Shown here in pieces: positions 8,375 through 16,849 of a stretch of DNA of 64,000 bases. Each line of letters begins with the position of its first letter. Position 1 is the first letter of the stretch. Below the pieces are notes generated by a model, which saw nothing but the letters and a program-made list of their open reading frames with translations, was not told the origin of the DNA and ran no database searches. A program made the translations under genes and the position numbers. The stretch is from Streptosporangium canum (GTDB lineage: Bacteria > Actinomycetota > Actinomycetes > Streptosporangiales > Streptosporangiaceae), in NCBI RefSeq assembly GCF_900113865.1, contig NZ_FOQY01000028.1:35747-99746 (forward strand), given 5' to 3'.

Positions 8375-9463
8375 TTACCGGTGGGCGAGAAGAACGGCGT
8401 GGTGATCGATACCGGCCGGGCCGTCCGGGTCGGCATGCACCGTCGCCGCACGAAGCCGCGGCAGCTCGTGCATCAGCCGGTGCTCGGCCGCCACCGCCAC
8501 GCCGTGCGCCTCGATGAGCGAGGCGTCATGTCGCACGCCGATCTCGACCTCGGCCCGCAGCGCGTGACCGACCCAGCGCAGCCGTACCGCCCCGACACGC
8601 TCCACACCGGGCACCGTCGCCAGGATCTCCTCCGCCTGGGTGATCAGCTTGGGGTCGACCGCGTCCATCAGCCGGTGGTAGATCTCGCGGGCGGCGTCGC
8701 GCAGCACGAAGCAGATGGCCACGCTGATCAGCAAGCCCACGATGGGATCGGCCAGCGGGAACCCGAGCGCCGCCCCACCGGCCCCCAGCAGCACCGCCAG
8801 TGAGGTGAAGCCGTCGGTGCGAGCGTGCAGACCGTCGGCCACCAGCGCGGCCGAGCCGATCTCCCTACCTACCTTGATCCGGTAGCGGGCGACCCACTCG
8901 TTGCCGAGGAACCCGACCACACCGGCGGCGGCCACCAGACCCAGCGCCTGCATGTCGGCCGGGTTGATCAGCCGATTGACCGCCTCGTAACCGGCCAGCG
9001 CCGCCGACGCTCCGATCAGCACTACGATGACGACCCCGGCCAGATCCTCCGCCCTGCCGTAGCCGTAGGTGAAGCGGCGCGTGGCCGCGCGCCGTCCCAG
9101 CGAGAAGGCGATCGCCAGCGGCACCGCGGTCAGCGCGTCGGCGAAGTTGTGCAGTGTGTCGCCCAGCAGCGCCACCGACCCGGACAGCATCACGATGACC
9201 GCCTGCACGAGGGCGGTGGCCGTCAGCGCGGCAAACGAGATGGCCAGGACACGCATGCCTCGGCTGCTGGACTCCAGCGCGGTGTCGGTCTTGTCCGCGC
9301 TGTCATGACTGTGCGGGGTGACGGCATGACGGGCTTTCGCCAGCAGCCGCCTGAACCCGCCACCCCGCCTTCCGCCATGCCCATGACCGTGTCCATGCGC
9401 ATGGCCGTGCCCGTGTTCGTGCCCGTGTTCGTGGCCGTGCTGAGGGGAATTTGGATGCGCCAT
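8375..9463 (-). CDS. Cation diffusion facilitator (CDF) metal exporter with His-rich N-terminus
   Basis: 362 residues. The first 30 residues are a His/Gly/Glu run (repeated HGHEHGH), a typical metal-collecting extension. Six membrane helices follow, with the CDF transport-site patterns D..HN.AD (LLGDTLHNFADAL) and a second HARTDGF / DPIVG pair. A cytoplasmic ferredoxin-like domain closes the protein (LRAEVEIGV, HELPRLRAATVHADP). Substrate is probably Zn, Co or Ni; the divergent KmtR-like regulator argues for Ni/Co. GTGAGG is seven bases before the ATG. The start lies about 50 bp from the divergent regulator. Confidence 0.92.
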   Translation of the reverse strand: MAHPNSPQHGHEHGHEHGHGHAHGHGHGHGGRRGGGFRRLLAKARHAVTPHSHDSADKTDTALESSSRGMRVLAISFAALTATALVQAVIVMLSGSVALLGDTLHNFADALTAVPLAIAFSLGRRAATRRFTYGYGRAEDLAGVVIVVLIGASAALAGYEAVNRLINPADMQALGLVAAAGVVGFLGNEWVARYRIKVGREIGSAALVADGLHARTDGFTSLAVLLGAGGAALGFPLADPIVGLLISVAICFVLRDAAREIYHRLMDAVDPKLITQAEEILATVPGVERVGAVRLRWVGHALRAEVEIGVRHDASLIEAHGVAVAAEHRLMHELPRLRAATVHADPDGPAGIDHHAVLLAHR

Positions 9464-9500
9464 TCGCGTGCCTCACTTGCCTTCAACCCGTTTCGCCGGA

Positions 9501-9517
9501 TTATATGTAGTCATGTA
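9501..9517 (+). promoter_or_regulatory. Likely -10 element and operator of the kmtR/CDF divergent promoter
   Basis: TTATAT (9501-9506) sits six bases before the ATG at 9513, so the regulator mRNA is probably leaderless. ATGTA occurs twice as a direct repeat (9505-9509, 9513-9517) across the start, a plausible ArsR-family site. Inferred. Confidence 0.35.
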
Positions 9518-9869
9518 CGCACGCGACAACGAATCAGGTGCGAGCCCTGTGCAGGAACAACCCACCGGCGCTCAGGTGGAAGCCGCGGTGGAGGCCTTTC
9601 GCATGCTCAGCGACGCCACCCGGCTACGGCTGATGTGGCTGCTGACGACCGGCGAGTTCGACGTCGGCTCACTAGCCGCCGCGGTCGGCGCGGCCAGGCC
9701 CTCGGTCTCCCAGCACCTGGCCAAACTCCGCCTGGCCGGGCTCGCGCAGACCCGGCGCGACGGCCGTCGCGTGCTGTACCGGGCCCGCGACGCACACGTC
9801 CGCGCCCTCATCGGCGAGGCGCTCTACCACGCCGATCACGAGGTCTCCGGTATCCCCCGCCACGACTGA
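9513..9869 (+). CDS. kmtR: KmtR-like ArsR-family metal sensor (Ni/Co)
   Basis: 118 residues with a winged-helix core: VEAFRMLSDATRLRLMWLL, then PSVSQHLAKLRLAGLAQTRRDG and a closing VLYRARDAHVRALIGEAL. The N-terminal MYA and C-terminal GIPRH correspond to mycobacterial KmtR, which senses Ni/Co through His-rich termini; this supports the ATG at 9513 over the longer frame from 9468. C-terminal His residues (HADHE, RHD) could bind metal. It is transcribed away from the CDF gene, which it probably represses. Family sure; metal identity inferred. Confidence 0.85.
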   Translation: MYARDNESGASPVQEQPTGAQVEAAVEAFRMLSDATRLRLMWLLTTGEFDVGSLAAAVGAARPSVSQHLAKLRLAGLAQTRRDGRRVLYRARDAHVRALIGEALYHADHEVSGIPRHD

Positions 9870-9928
9870 CCGGGCCGGGTGGTGCCCCCGCGGGTTCGGG
9901 CGCCCCCGCACGTCGATGTCGACCCGGG

Positions 9929-10176
9929 TCAGCTCGGCTCGTGGCCGCCGTCGTGAAAGGGCCGCAGGCCGCCGGCCACGTCGGCGCGGGCGAAGACGTA
10001 GCGGCCCGGGAAGTTGATGTGGTCGTATGGATCGGCGACAACCGCGCGCACATCTCATCGGTGACCGGGAAGCCCTGCTCGCGCAGGTGCTTGACGGCCG
10101 CGTCCAGATACAGGCTGTTCCACCAGATGACCGCGTTCAACGCCAGCCCCAGACTGCCCAGCTGATCCTCCGGTTT
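9929..10176 (-). pseudogene. C-terminal remnant of a Tn3-family transposase
   Basis: The minus strand reads EDQLGSLGLALNAVIWWNS, then LYLDAAVKHLREQGFPVTDE and ARLSPI, followed after a one-base frameshift near 10038 by YDHINFPGRYVFA and a Pro-Phe-His end at the TGA at 9931. This is the conserved end of Tn3-type DDE transposases (LG.VLNA...WN..YLDAAV..L...G..V..E...RLSP). The catalytic domain is gone, so the element is dead. Confidence 0.75.
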
Positions 10177-10580
10177 CTAGCGCCAAATCCCGGTCCGATC
10201 CTCCCCGAAGGCCTGTGCGTGAGGTTGATGAACTCGTCGACGGTCTCCTCCAGCCTCTCCCGGATGGCATAGAGGGTGCCGGCCACGTCGCCGGACAGCT
10301 CGCTGCGCTCGCCGGGCGCCTCGCGCACGTCGATCAGGTGGGCCCTCCATGCGGAACAGCCGCACGCCTCACGGGCGTCGGCGGGCAGTTCGTCGCGCGC
10401 GGCCGCCAGCGCGGCGGTGCTGACATAGGCGGCCGGCGTCTGCCCGTCGGCCCTTCCACGGGGGGAGAGTCAAGGGGCAGCTCCTCCAGCAGTCGCGCCG
10501 ACACATGCTCAACACCTCCTCAACATGCGGCGGCCTACATTCCCGCTGTCAACCCTTTCAACGAGCGAGAAGAGGAGCTC
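10177..10580. other. Gap: unidentified minus-strand ORF remnants
   Basis: Minus-strand frames here read YVSTAALAAARDELPADARE and VAGTLYAIRERLEETVDEFI, well-formed helices but with frame changes and no recognisable family. They lie directly upstream of the Tn3 remnant and may be part of the same lost element. GAGGAG at 10572-10577 belongs to the next gene. Confidence 0.3.
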
Positions 10581-10997
10581 ATGCCACCCACCAGAAGGTT
10601 GGCTGCGGTCGTACTGACGGCCGCCATCCTAGGTATTGGCGCGCCAGCGACTGCTCACGCGGGTACGGCAGCACCGTCGATCCATGCCGCAACCGCAAAC
10701 GTCGTGTCCGAGAAACCCGCCACCTCGATGGCCGTGACCGTCCTCACGACCGGATCGACTTCCAGCATCGCCGCCATGGGCACATGCAGCCGAGTCAAGG
10801 GCTGGAAGGTGCGGCTGGCCTGCGAAGCCGTGGTACGGGCAGGCGGCGCATGGGTGTGGAAGAAGCTGGAGAAGGGCGCCCGTGCGGGCTGGAGAACCTA
10901 CTCGCAGATCTTCGAGAAGGACGTCCCCTCCGTCTATCGCAAGATCATCAAGAAACTCAAGCACCCCATCTACTGCAGCATTTCCCGCGCATGCTAA
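10581..10997 (+). CDS. Small secreted cationic protein of unknown function
   Basis: 138 residues. A clear Sec signal peptide (RR near the start, hydrophobic core, cleavage after ATAHA at about 27) precedes a Ser/Thr/Ala-rich stretch. The mature C-terminal half is strongly basic, with many Lys/Arg, several Trp and four cysteines (GTCS, RLACEA, IYCSISRAC), suggesting two disulphides. GAGGAG four bases upstream supports the start. The size, charge and paired cysteines resemble secreted antimicrobial or surface-binding peptides, but no family is recognised. It stands alone between mobile-element remnants. Confidence 0.7.
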   Translation: MPPTRRLAAVVLTAAILGIGAPATAHAGTAAPSIHAATANVVSEKPATSMAVTVLTTGSTSSIAAMGTCSRVKGWKVRLACEAVVRAGGAWVWKKLEKGARAGWRTYSQIFEKDVPSVYRKIIKKLKHPIYCSISRAC

Positions 10998-11008
10998 TGA
11001 CGGCATAG

Positions 11009-11022
11009 CCCGCTAAGGCGGG
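11009..11022 (+). terminator. Short hairpin after the secreted-protein gene
   Basis: CCCGC-TAAG-GCGGG, 12 bp after the stop, without a U-tract. Weak terminator candidate. Confidence 0.35.
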
Positions 11023-11648
11023 AGTGGTGGCCTGCCCGGCGCGGCAGCATGGTCAGGTGCGCTGGTCGCGCAGGGTCTGCAGCAGGTCGGCAGCCCGCGT
11101 CTCGGCGGCTTCCGCCTGCTGCCGGGCCGGCTCCGGGTCCGCCTTCCAAGGGGGCGCCGGCGTGGGGTTTTCGCCCCGGCCATATCGGCGCGGGGCGCTG
11201 ATACCTAATGCCTCCGTACGGCCCCGAGTCCACCGACTCAGGGCTCACCCCACTGACGCCGCGCCTACCGGAGCGTGACTCCTCATCGCAGGCAGGCGCC
11301 GCGAGGATGAGCGGCCAGCGGGTGGTGGTCGACGGGGGCCGAGTGAACGCCTGTGCTGATACCGGACTGCGAGTCCTCTGCTAAGGCCGGGCGCCTCGGC
11401 CCCTTTCGACCACCACCCGCTGGCTGTCCTCTTTCGCCAGGATCATGACGTGAGTCAGCCGCAGGAGACACCGCTCGCATTGACCGGGGCCGTCGAGTCC
11501 TTGCGCAGCGCGCGGGCCTGCGGCCGGCTGAGGTCACGAACCGCTGATCGGATGTCGAGCCGTCGAGCTCTCTCGTCAAGGCGTGGCGTGCCCCTGTGCG
11601 ACTCACCTGGGCAACGAGTGATGAAGGAGGCGCCGGTGACGGGGTGAC
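11023..11648. other. Gap without an intact gene
   Basis: No convincing gene. A minus-strand tail (ARQQAEAAETRAADLLQTLR) ends near 11053 and could be the last residues of a lost protein. The stretch also holds the inverted repeat listed at 11314-11424. Confidence 0.3.
11314..11424. repeat. 30-bp imperfect inverted repeat (28/30) with 51-bp spacer
   Basis: Left arm 11314-11343 and the reverse complement of 11395-11424 both read gccagcgggtggtggtcga, then two differing bases, then ggggccgag. Some further similarity continues outward (gcga...). It could be a transcribed hairpin, a recombination site, or both ends of a lost short element. Confidence 0.8.
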
Positions 11649-11730
11649 ATGCGAATCGACTGGAGCGAGAAACACCACGACGTCGCCCCTCGTCGACGAA
11701 GGCGGCAAGCCGCTGGCCAAACGACGCACT
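11649..11730 (+). pseudogene. N-terminal fragment of an IS110-family transposase
   Basis: Begins ATG at 11649 reading MRIDWSEKHHDVA, then after a one-base shift LVDEGGKPLAKRR. A short D-W-(A/S)-x-x-x-H/D start followed by DEGGK.LA..R is the usual beginning of IS110 transposases (RuvC-like DEDD domain). Nothing recognisable follows, so about 25 residues of some 400 remain. Confidence 0.6.
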
Positions 11731-12070
11731 GCGGCGGGTGGCCGGCCTGGACGACTGCTGGTTGCCCTACCCTCCCGCCGTCACGGACTACGCCCGCCAA
11801 CGAGCGGCCTGTTGGTTCTCGGCTTCGGCCAGAGACTGATGGGGGTGTTGGTAAGGAGCGTGTCGCCAGCCGCCAAATAGTTGATTTTGAGTGGTGGTGT
11901 GGTGGTGATAGTCCAGAATCTATGCTGGTGTCCCGTTAGGGATTGTTCACCGGGTTCCTCGGGGGCGCCGTTCGGCGGTACTGCGCCGCAAGTCAGTAGT
12001 CCCCGCCTCGCCGAAATCAGCGGCAATAATTCAGTATGAGCTGGGCGCGACCCGGGTAAGATGACGCCCA

Positions 12071-12345
12071 ACAGCGACGACGGAGCCGAGTAGCACCTCG
12101 ATCACCGGAGTTGGAGAGAGCCGCCGGCAGCTGCGAAGGCGGACTCCGACCGGGGCGTGAAGACCCTCCTGAGCTGCGGGGAAGAACGGCCTTCGGTCTA
12201 GTAGAGTCCCGCCGAATCGCCCACGTCAAGGGTTTGCAGAGGCTACGCCGCACAAATTGGTGGCGTAGTGAAGGTGTGGTGGTACCGCGAGGATCCCGCT
12301 CGCCCACGCCTCTCAGGGGACGCGTTGCGAACCAGAGGAGGCCAC
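12071..12345 (+). promoter_or_regulatory. T-box leader (tRNA-sensing riboswitch) of aspartyl-tRNA synthetase
   Basis: The diagnostic T-box TGGTGGTACCGCG is at 12277-12289. Stem I can be folded in full: CAGC/GCTG (12072/12173), GGAG/CTCC (12082/12166), a specifier loop with AGTA (12089-12092) opposite GAA (12159-12161), CCTCG/CGGGG above it, GGAGT/ACTCC (12107/12143), an AG-rich bulge, and CCGCC/GGCGG under an apical loop. The codon after GAA is GAC (12162-12164), an Asp codon. Stem III is CTACGCC/GGCGTAG (12243/12262). GGTGGT of the T-box can pair with ACTACC just before the ATG, next to GGAGG, so control is probably at translation initiation, as in other actinobacterial T-boxes. The fold is hand-drawn. 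Confidence 0.85.
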
Positions 12346-12349
12346 TACC

Positions 12350-13654
12350 ATGCAACGCATCCTGTCCACCCAGCTGTCCGCACACGTCGGTGAGACCGTA
12401 CGCATCGCGGGCTGGATTCATCGTCGCCGACTGTTGAAGTCGGTCGCTTTCCTGATTCTGCGCGACGCCGCCGGCCTGACCCAGATTGTCGTGTCCGAAA
12501 AGGCCGCCCGCGCTCAGCTGGAGACCCTGCCGGAAGAGACGACGGTCGTCGTCGTCGGCACGGTCACTGTCGAGCCGTCCGCGCCGGGCGGCGTCGAGAT
12601 CACCTCGCCGGTGATCGAGGCATTGACCGACCCCGCCGAGCCGGCTCCGTTCGACCTCTACCGGCCCGACCTGCGCGCGAGCCTGCCGGCAATGCTCGAC
12701 CACGCGCCGGTCGCGCTGCGCCACCCGAAGCTCGCCGCCACCCACCGCATCAGCGCGGCCGCGGTCGGCGGGTTCCGCACGGCGCTCGAAGCGATGTCGT
12801 TCGTCGAGATCCATACCCCGAAGATCGTGGGCGCGGCGACCGAAAGCGGCGCCAACGTCTTCAAGCTCGACTACTTCGGCCGTCCAGCGTACCTGGCGCA
12901 GTCCCCTCAGCTCTACAAGCAGATGATGGTCGGTGTCTTCGAGCGGGTCTACGAAGTCGGACCGGTCTTCCGCGCCGAGCCGAGCGACACCGCCCGCCAC
13001 CTCGCGTCGTACACCTCTCTCGACGCCGAGATGGGCTTCATCGAAGACCACCGTGACGTCATCGCCACCTGCCACGCGACGGTCGGGGGCATGCTGGCCA
13101 ACATCCACGCCTCGGCCGGTCCCTCACTTGAGCTTCTCGACGTCACCATGCCCGAGCTGACGGAGAAACCCGTGGTGGTGCACTTCGCCGACGTACTCGA
13201 GATGATCAGTATGGCGACCGGCCAGGACGTGACCGCCGAGCCTGACCTAGCGCCGGCGCATGAGCGTTGGATCGGCGAATGGGCCTTGCGCGAGCATGGC
13301 TCTGACTTCGTGTTCGTCGAGGGCTACCCGACCGCGCATCGCGCGTTCTACACACATCCGGACCCGGCACGGCCCGGCTACTCACGCGCGATCGACCTGA
13401 TATTCCGTGGCCTGGAGCTGGTCAGCGGCGGCCAACGGATGCACCGGCACGCCGACTACGTGCGAACACTGACCGCACGCGGCGAAACCGACCTGTCGGC
13501 ATACTCGGGATACCTCGACGCGATGCGCTACGGCATGCCGCCACACGGTGGCTTCGCCTTCGGGCTGGAACGGTTCATGGCACGCCTACTCGACGTGCCG
13601 AACGTACGCCAGGTCACGCTATTTCCCCGCGACCTGCACCGGCTCGCGCCGTGA
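12350..13654 (+). CDS. aspS: Aspartyl-tRNA synthetase, archaeal/eukaryal-type (class II)
   Basis: 434 residues, much shorter than the usual bacterial AspRS (about 590) because the bacterial GAD insertion is absent. An N-terminal OB-fold reads VRIAGWIHRRRLLKSVAFLI. Class II motif 1 lies near ALEAMSFVEIHTPKIVGAAT, the flipping-loop/Asp site near YLAQSPQLYKQMM, motif 2 near VYEVGPVFRAEPSDTARHL, and motif 3 in GGFAFGLERFMARLL close to the C-terminus. Enzymes of this type charge tRNA-Asp and often also tRNA-Asn (non-discriminating). An AspRS of this type in an accessory region, under its own T-box, is likely a second copy, either for tRNA-Asn charging or as a resistant replacement. The ATG follows GGAGG by eight bases. 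Confidence 0.92.
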   Translation: MQRILSTQLSAHVGETVRIAGWIHRRRLLKSVAFLILRDAAGLTQIVVSEKAARAQLETLPEETTVVVVGTVTVEPSAPGGVEITSPVIEALTDPAEPAPFDLYRPDLRASLPAMLDHAPVALRHPKLAATHRISAAAVGGFRTALEAMSFVEIHTPKIVGAATESGANVFKLDYFGRPAYLAQSPQLYKQMMVGVFERVYEVGPVFRAEPSDTARHLASYTSLDAEMGFIEDHRDVIATCHATVGGMLANIHASAGPSLELLDVTMPELTEKPVVVHFADVLEMISMATGQDVTAEPDLAPAHERWIGEWALREHGSDFVFVEGYPTAHRAFYTHPDPARPGYSRAIDLIFRGLELVSGGQRMHRHADYVRTLTARGETDLSAYSGYLDAMRYGMPPHGGFAFGLERFMARLLDVPNVRQVTLFPRDLHRLAP

Positions 13655-13833
13655 ACGAAACCGGTGAAGCCCTCGCGGATCGTTTCGCTGAAGACCCGCA
13701 GGCGCAGCGACGACTGGACACCGGCTCACGGGCGGGCATCGCTGCCACTTGGGTTGAGACCGAGGCAGGCGGTTGGCACTGACGGTGATGTTGGTGCGCT
13801 CATTCTGACCGGTTGGGTAACTGTGGTTGCCGG
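13655..13833. other. Gap: probable IS21 terminal region
   Basis: Noncoding. Segments such as gaccggttgggtaactgtgg and ccggtcagctgg around 13807-13840 have the look of the repeats downstream of istB in IS21 elements. No gene seen. Confidence 0.35.
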
Positions 13834-13977
13834 TCAGCTGGCGTTGGCGTCGCTGCGTGCTCGGGTCTGGGCCAGCCGGTAGGAGTCGGTGCCGGTCTCG
13901 ATGATGTTGCCGGCGAAGGTGATGCGGTCAACGAGGGCGGCGCAAAGACGCGGGTCAGTGAAGGTTTTGGTCCAGCC
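13834..13977 (-). pseudogene. istB: C-terminal part of IS21-family IstB, separated from the rest by an insertion
   Basis: The minus frame reads GWTKTFTDPRLCAALVDRIT, then FAGNIIETGTDSYRLAQTRA and a stop at 13836. This is the conserved end of IstB AAA+ helper ATPases. It continues, codon for codon, the IstB fragment that ends at 17861 (…ASNESFS | GWTKTF…). The two halves are therefore one gene cut by the 3.9-kb insert between them. Confidence 0.75.
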
Positions 13978-14121
13978 ATCTGGGGCTCGTACTTGTTTGT
14001 CTTGCGGGATTGCGGCTTGTGCCTGGGATCTTTCGTTCTTCCTCGTTTCACCGATCGTCAAGGTGTAGCCACGCTATGTTAGGTGCTGCCTTAATCCTTC
14101 AGGTGCGAGGAAGGTGTGCCG

Positions 14122-15009
14122 ATGACGCGGTCGCGATTACAGATCGTCCAGGGCGGCGGCATCCCGCAGGAGCCGATCACTACGGACCCGTGGCAGTTCC
14201 AGGCCGAGTGCGTCGAGGCCTTCGTGGCCTCGTGGCGAGCCCGCGGGTTCAGCCCGGTGACGATCGACAACGACACCGGCCTGCTGGAGCGGACCCTGAC
14301 CGCCCTGGGGCGTCTGGCCTGGGAGGTAACTCCTGAAGGCATCGACCGAATCGTCGGGGACCTGGCGGTGGCCGGCCGGGCGACCTCCGCCCGCCGCGAT
14401 TACGTGCAGATCTTCAAAGGGTTCCATCGATTCCTGCAGGCCCGCAAGGCGGCCCAGATCGAAGCCGCGTTCGGGGTCCGCCTGGTCTGCCCGGTCGATG
14501 AGTTCAACGCCTCCCGCCATGTCGGCGATGATTCCCCGGCCCAGCTGCCGCCGCCGACCCCGGAGCGGGTGACGGAGTTTTTCGACTTCCTCAAGACGCG
14601 GATCGCCACCGCCCGCAAGTACGCGCCCGCGGCGCGGGACTACGCGCTGTTTCGAACGCTGTATCACGCCGGTCTGCGCTCGGAGGAATGCGCGCTGCTG
14701 GATCAAGCCGATGTGCACTTCGGCCGGGGCCCGTTCGGCAAGCTCCATGTCCGCTTCGGCAAAGGCGCCCGCACCTCCGGGCCCCGGCCCCGCTGGGTGC
14801 CGATGCTCGACCACCTGGACCTGGTGCTGCGCTGGTTCCTGGACGATGTACGCGGCAAGTTCCCCGACTCGCCGGTGCTGTTCGCCGACGAGTCCGGCGG
14901 CAGCCTGCATCCAGGAACGATCCGCAACCGGCTGCGCTATCTGATGGAGCTGGAGGGCCGCCCGGCCGTCGAGCGGTTCAGCCCGCATGCGCTGCGCCGA
15001 GCGTGCGCG
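14122..15009 (+). pseudogene. Tyrosine recombinase, truncated before the active-site tyrosine and fused to the next gene
   Basis: From ATG 14122 (GGAAGG seven bases upstream) the protein has an N-terminal SAM-like core-binding domain (about 20-130) and a catalytic domain with the first Arg in LYHAGLRSEECALLDQADV and the H-x-L-R-R motif in FSPHALRRACA. At that point (residue 296) the frame runs straight into the Met of the following zinc-ribbon gene. The usual last 40-60 residues, with the second His and the nucleophilic Tyr, are absent. A deletion that joined the two genes in frame is the simplest explanation. Confidence 0.7.
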
Positions 15010-16651
15010 ATGGGCAAGCGGCAACGAGACTGCGTCGACTGCGGCGGCTCGGTCGGCCTTCGCGATCCCGATCGGCAGCACTGCAGCCGCTGTCGACGCC
15101 GACTGGCCGAGGAGGCGGCGAAGGACACCTGTCCGGGCTGCGGCAAACGGCGCATCTTGCAGGCCGGCACCGGAGTGTGCATCCGCTGCTCACGGGCGTG
15201 CACCAGGTGCGGACATCTGGTGCGGACCCAAGAGGCGCCCCTGTGTCGCGACTGCCGGCGCCGAGCCGATCGGCAAGCCGCCCAGCTCCCATGTCCGCGC
15301 TGCGGCCGGCCCGGCTATCTGCGCCAGGACACCGGCTGGTGCGGTCACTGCTCGCGCGTCCGGCAGTCCAAACAGCCGCCACGCGCCTGCGCCGGATGCG
15401 GCCAGGTCCGCCGTCATGCCGGGCTGGGACTGTGTTCGCCCTGCTGGCAACGCCACCCCGACCGGCCCGTCATCGCCGGCGACAACCTCATCGCCCGCCT
15501 GACCGAGCCACCGCCCTGGCTTGGCGACCTCATCGCGCAGCTGGCCGCCCGCTATAGCGTCGGGCGCGCCTGCACCATGATCAGCAGCCTCGGGCGACTG
15601 CTGGAAGACGAGCACCCCAACCACCCTCAGGCCCTTCTGGAGCGCGCCCGGCGTCCGGGGCGCTCCATGGGCTCCCTCGCTCGGCTCCTGGAGGACTACT
15701 TCACCGACCACGGGCTGGCGCTGCCAGCAGACCAAGCAGCGCGACTGGCCGAGGGACGGCGCAGGCGCCGCATCGACGCCGCTCCTGCGCCGCTGCGCCC
15801 GGCCGTGGAGTCCTTCGCGACCTTCCTGCTGCGCTCACGGGAACGAGCCCGCAGGGCCGGGACTCTGCCCCGCAGCGACGTCACCATCGACGCGGTGCTC
15901 TCGACCGTGCGTGACCTGGCCGGGTTCTTGAACGATGAGCGGGGCAAGCAGGACTGGGCCCTGGCCCGATGTGCACGACATCGACGCGTTCCTGGCGGTG
16001 CTGCCCAAGGGCCGGGCGCGGCGCCTGACGATCGTCGGGCAGTTCTTCCGCTTCGCCAAAGCCCACAAGATCGTGCTCGTCGACCCGGCTCGTGGCCTGT
16101 CGGCCAAGACGCCCAAGGGCTTCACCGGCCAGACCATCACCCTGGAGCAGCAGCGTGTGCTGTTTCGCCGATGGACCACCGACCCGTCGGTCCACCCGCA
16201 CGAGGCCCTGCTCGGAATTCTCGCCCTACTGCACGGAGCCTCCAGCAACGAGGTCCGCCGCCTGCGCGCGACCGACATAGACCCGGTCAACCGGACGATT
16301 CGGCGGGGAGAGCGGCCCCACCCGGTGCCGGTGGACCCCGCCAGTTGGAGCATCCTGCAACGCTGTCTGGCGCACCGCGAGACTCAGCGCACCGACAACC
16401 CCCACGTGATGGTCACCAAGGGCACCAAGGCTGGACGTGGCCCGGCGTCCACCGCCTATGTCAGCCACGTCCTGGACCCGTGTGGCGTCCCGCCTCGGAT
16501 GCTCCGCTCTACCCGGCTGGTCGATTTGGTCAACACCCTGGATCCCAAGCTGGTCGCTGCTGCGTTCGGCATGAACCCCGAAGGCGCCATGTTCTATCTC
16601 GCCGATCACATCGACGACGGGAGACTACCGATCAGGCTGTGGCCTGGGTGA
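15010..16651 (+). pseudogene. Zinc-ribbon tyrosine-recombinase-like protein, frameshifted
   Basis: Starts MGKRQRDCVDCGG and holds at least six CxxC knuckles in the first 150 residues (CVDC, CSRC, CPGC, CIRC, CTRC, CRDC, CPRC, CGHC, CAGC, CSPC), a multi-zinc-ribbon array. A helical core-binding region follows. Near 15965 the frame must shift by one base to reach DVHDIDAFLAVLPKGRARRL and a divergent recombinase catalytic domain ending FGMNPEGAMFYLADHID at 16651. Here the first catalytic Arg position reads S (HGASSNEVRRL) and the H-x-L-R motif reads RMLRS, while a C-terminal Tyr is kept. It is a second recombinase subunit of the element, probably inactive now. Confidence 0.65.
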
Positions 16652-16849
16652 ATTCTGCTGTTCACGCCCGCGATCAGCCTCCAGAATGCTGATCAAGCGG
16701 TTCTTGGTCTGTCTCCGATGTGCGCCATGAACGAGACCTGGCGCCCATGGCCGAGGTTGCCGCTCAGGCTCGGTCTACTCTGGCCGCCTTTAGCGGCGGC
16801 TTGTCGCATGGCCGGCGCGATGGGCGAGCGGCGAGGACAACGCGGCCGC
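16652..16849. other. Short intergenic between recombinase remnant and HTH gene
   Basis: No gene supported. A small hairpin ccgcctttagcgg near 16783 could end transcription from either side. Confidence 0.25.

Noticed and set aside
11314-11424. Terminal inverted repeats of a Tn3 transposon
   Set aside because: The arms lack the usual GGGG...TAAG ends and lie only 51 bp apart; a Tn3 transposase remnant is near but in another place.
12017-13108. 363-codon minus-strand ORF over the T-box and aspS
   Set aside because: The plus strand carries a complete AspRS and a T-box; the minus frame is a shadow.
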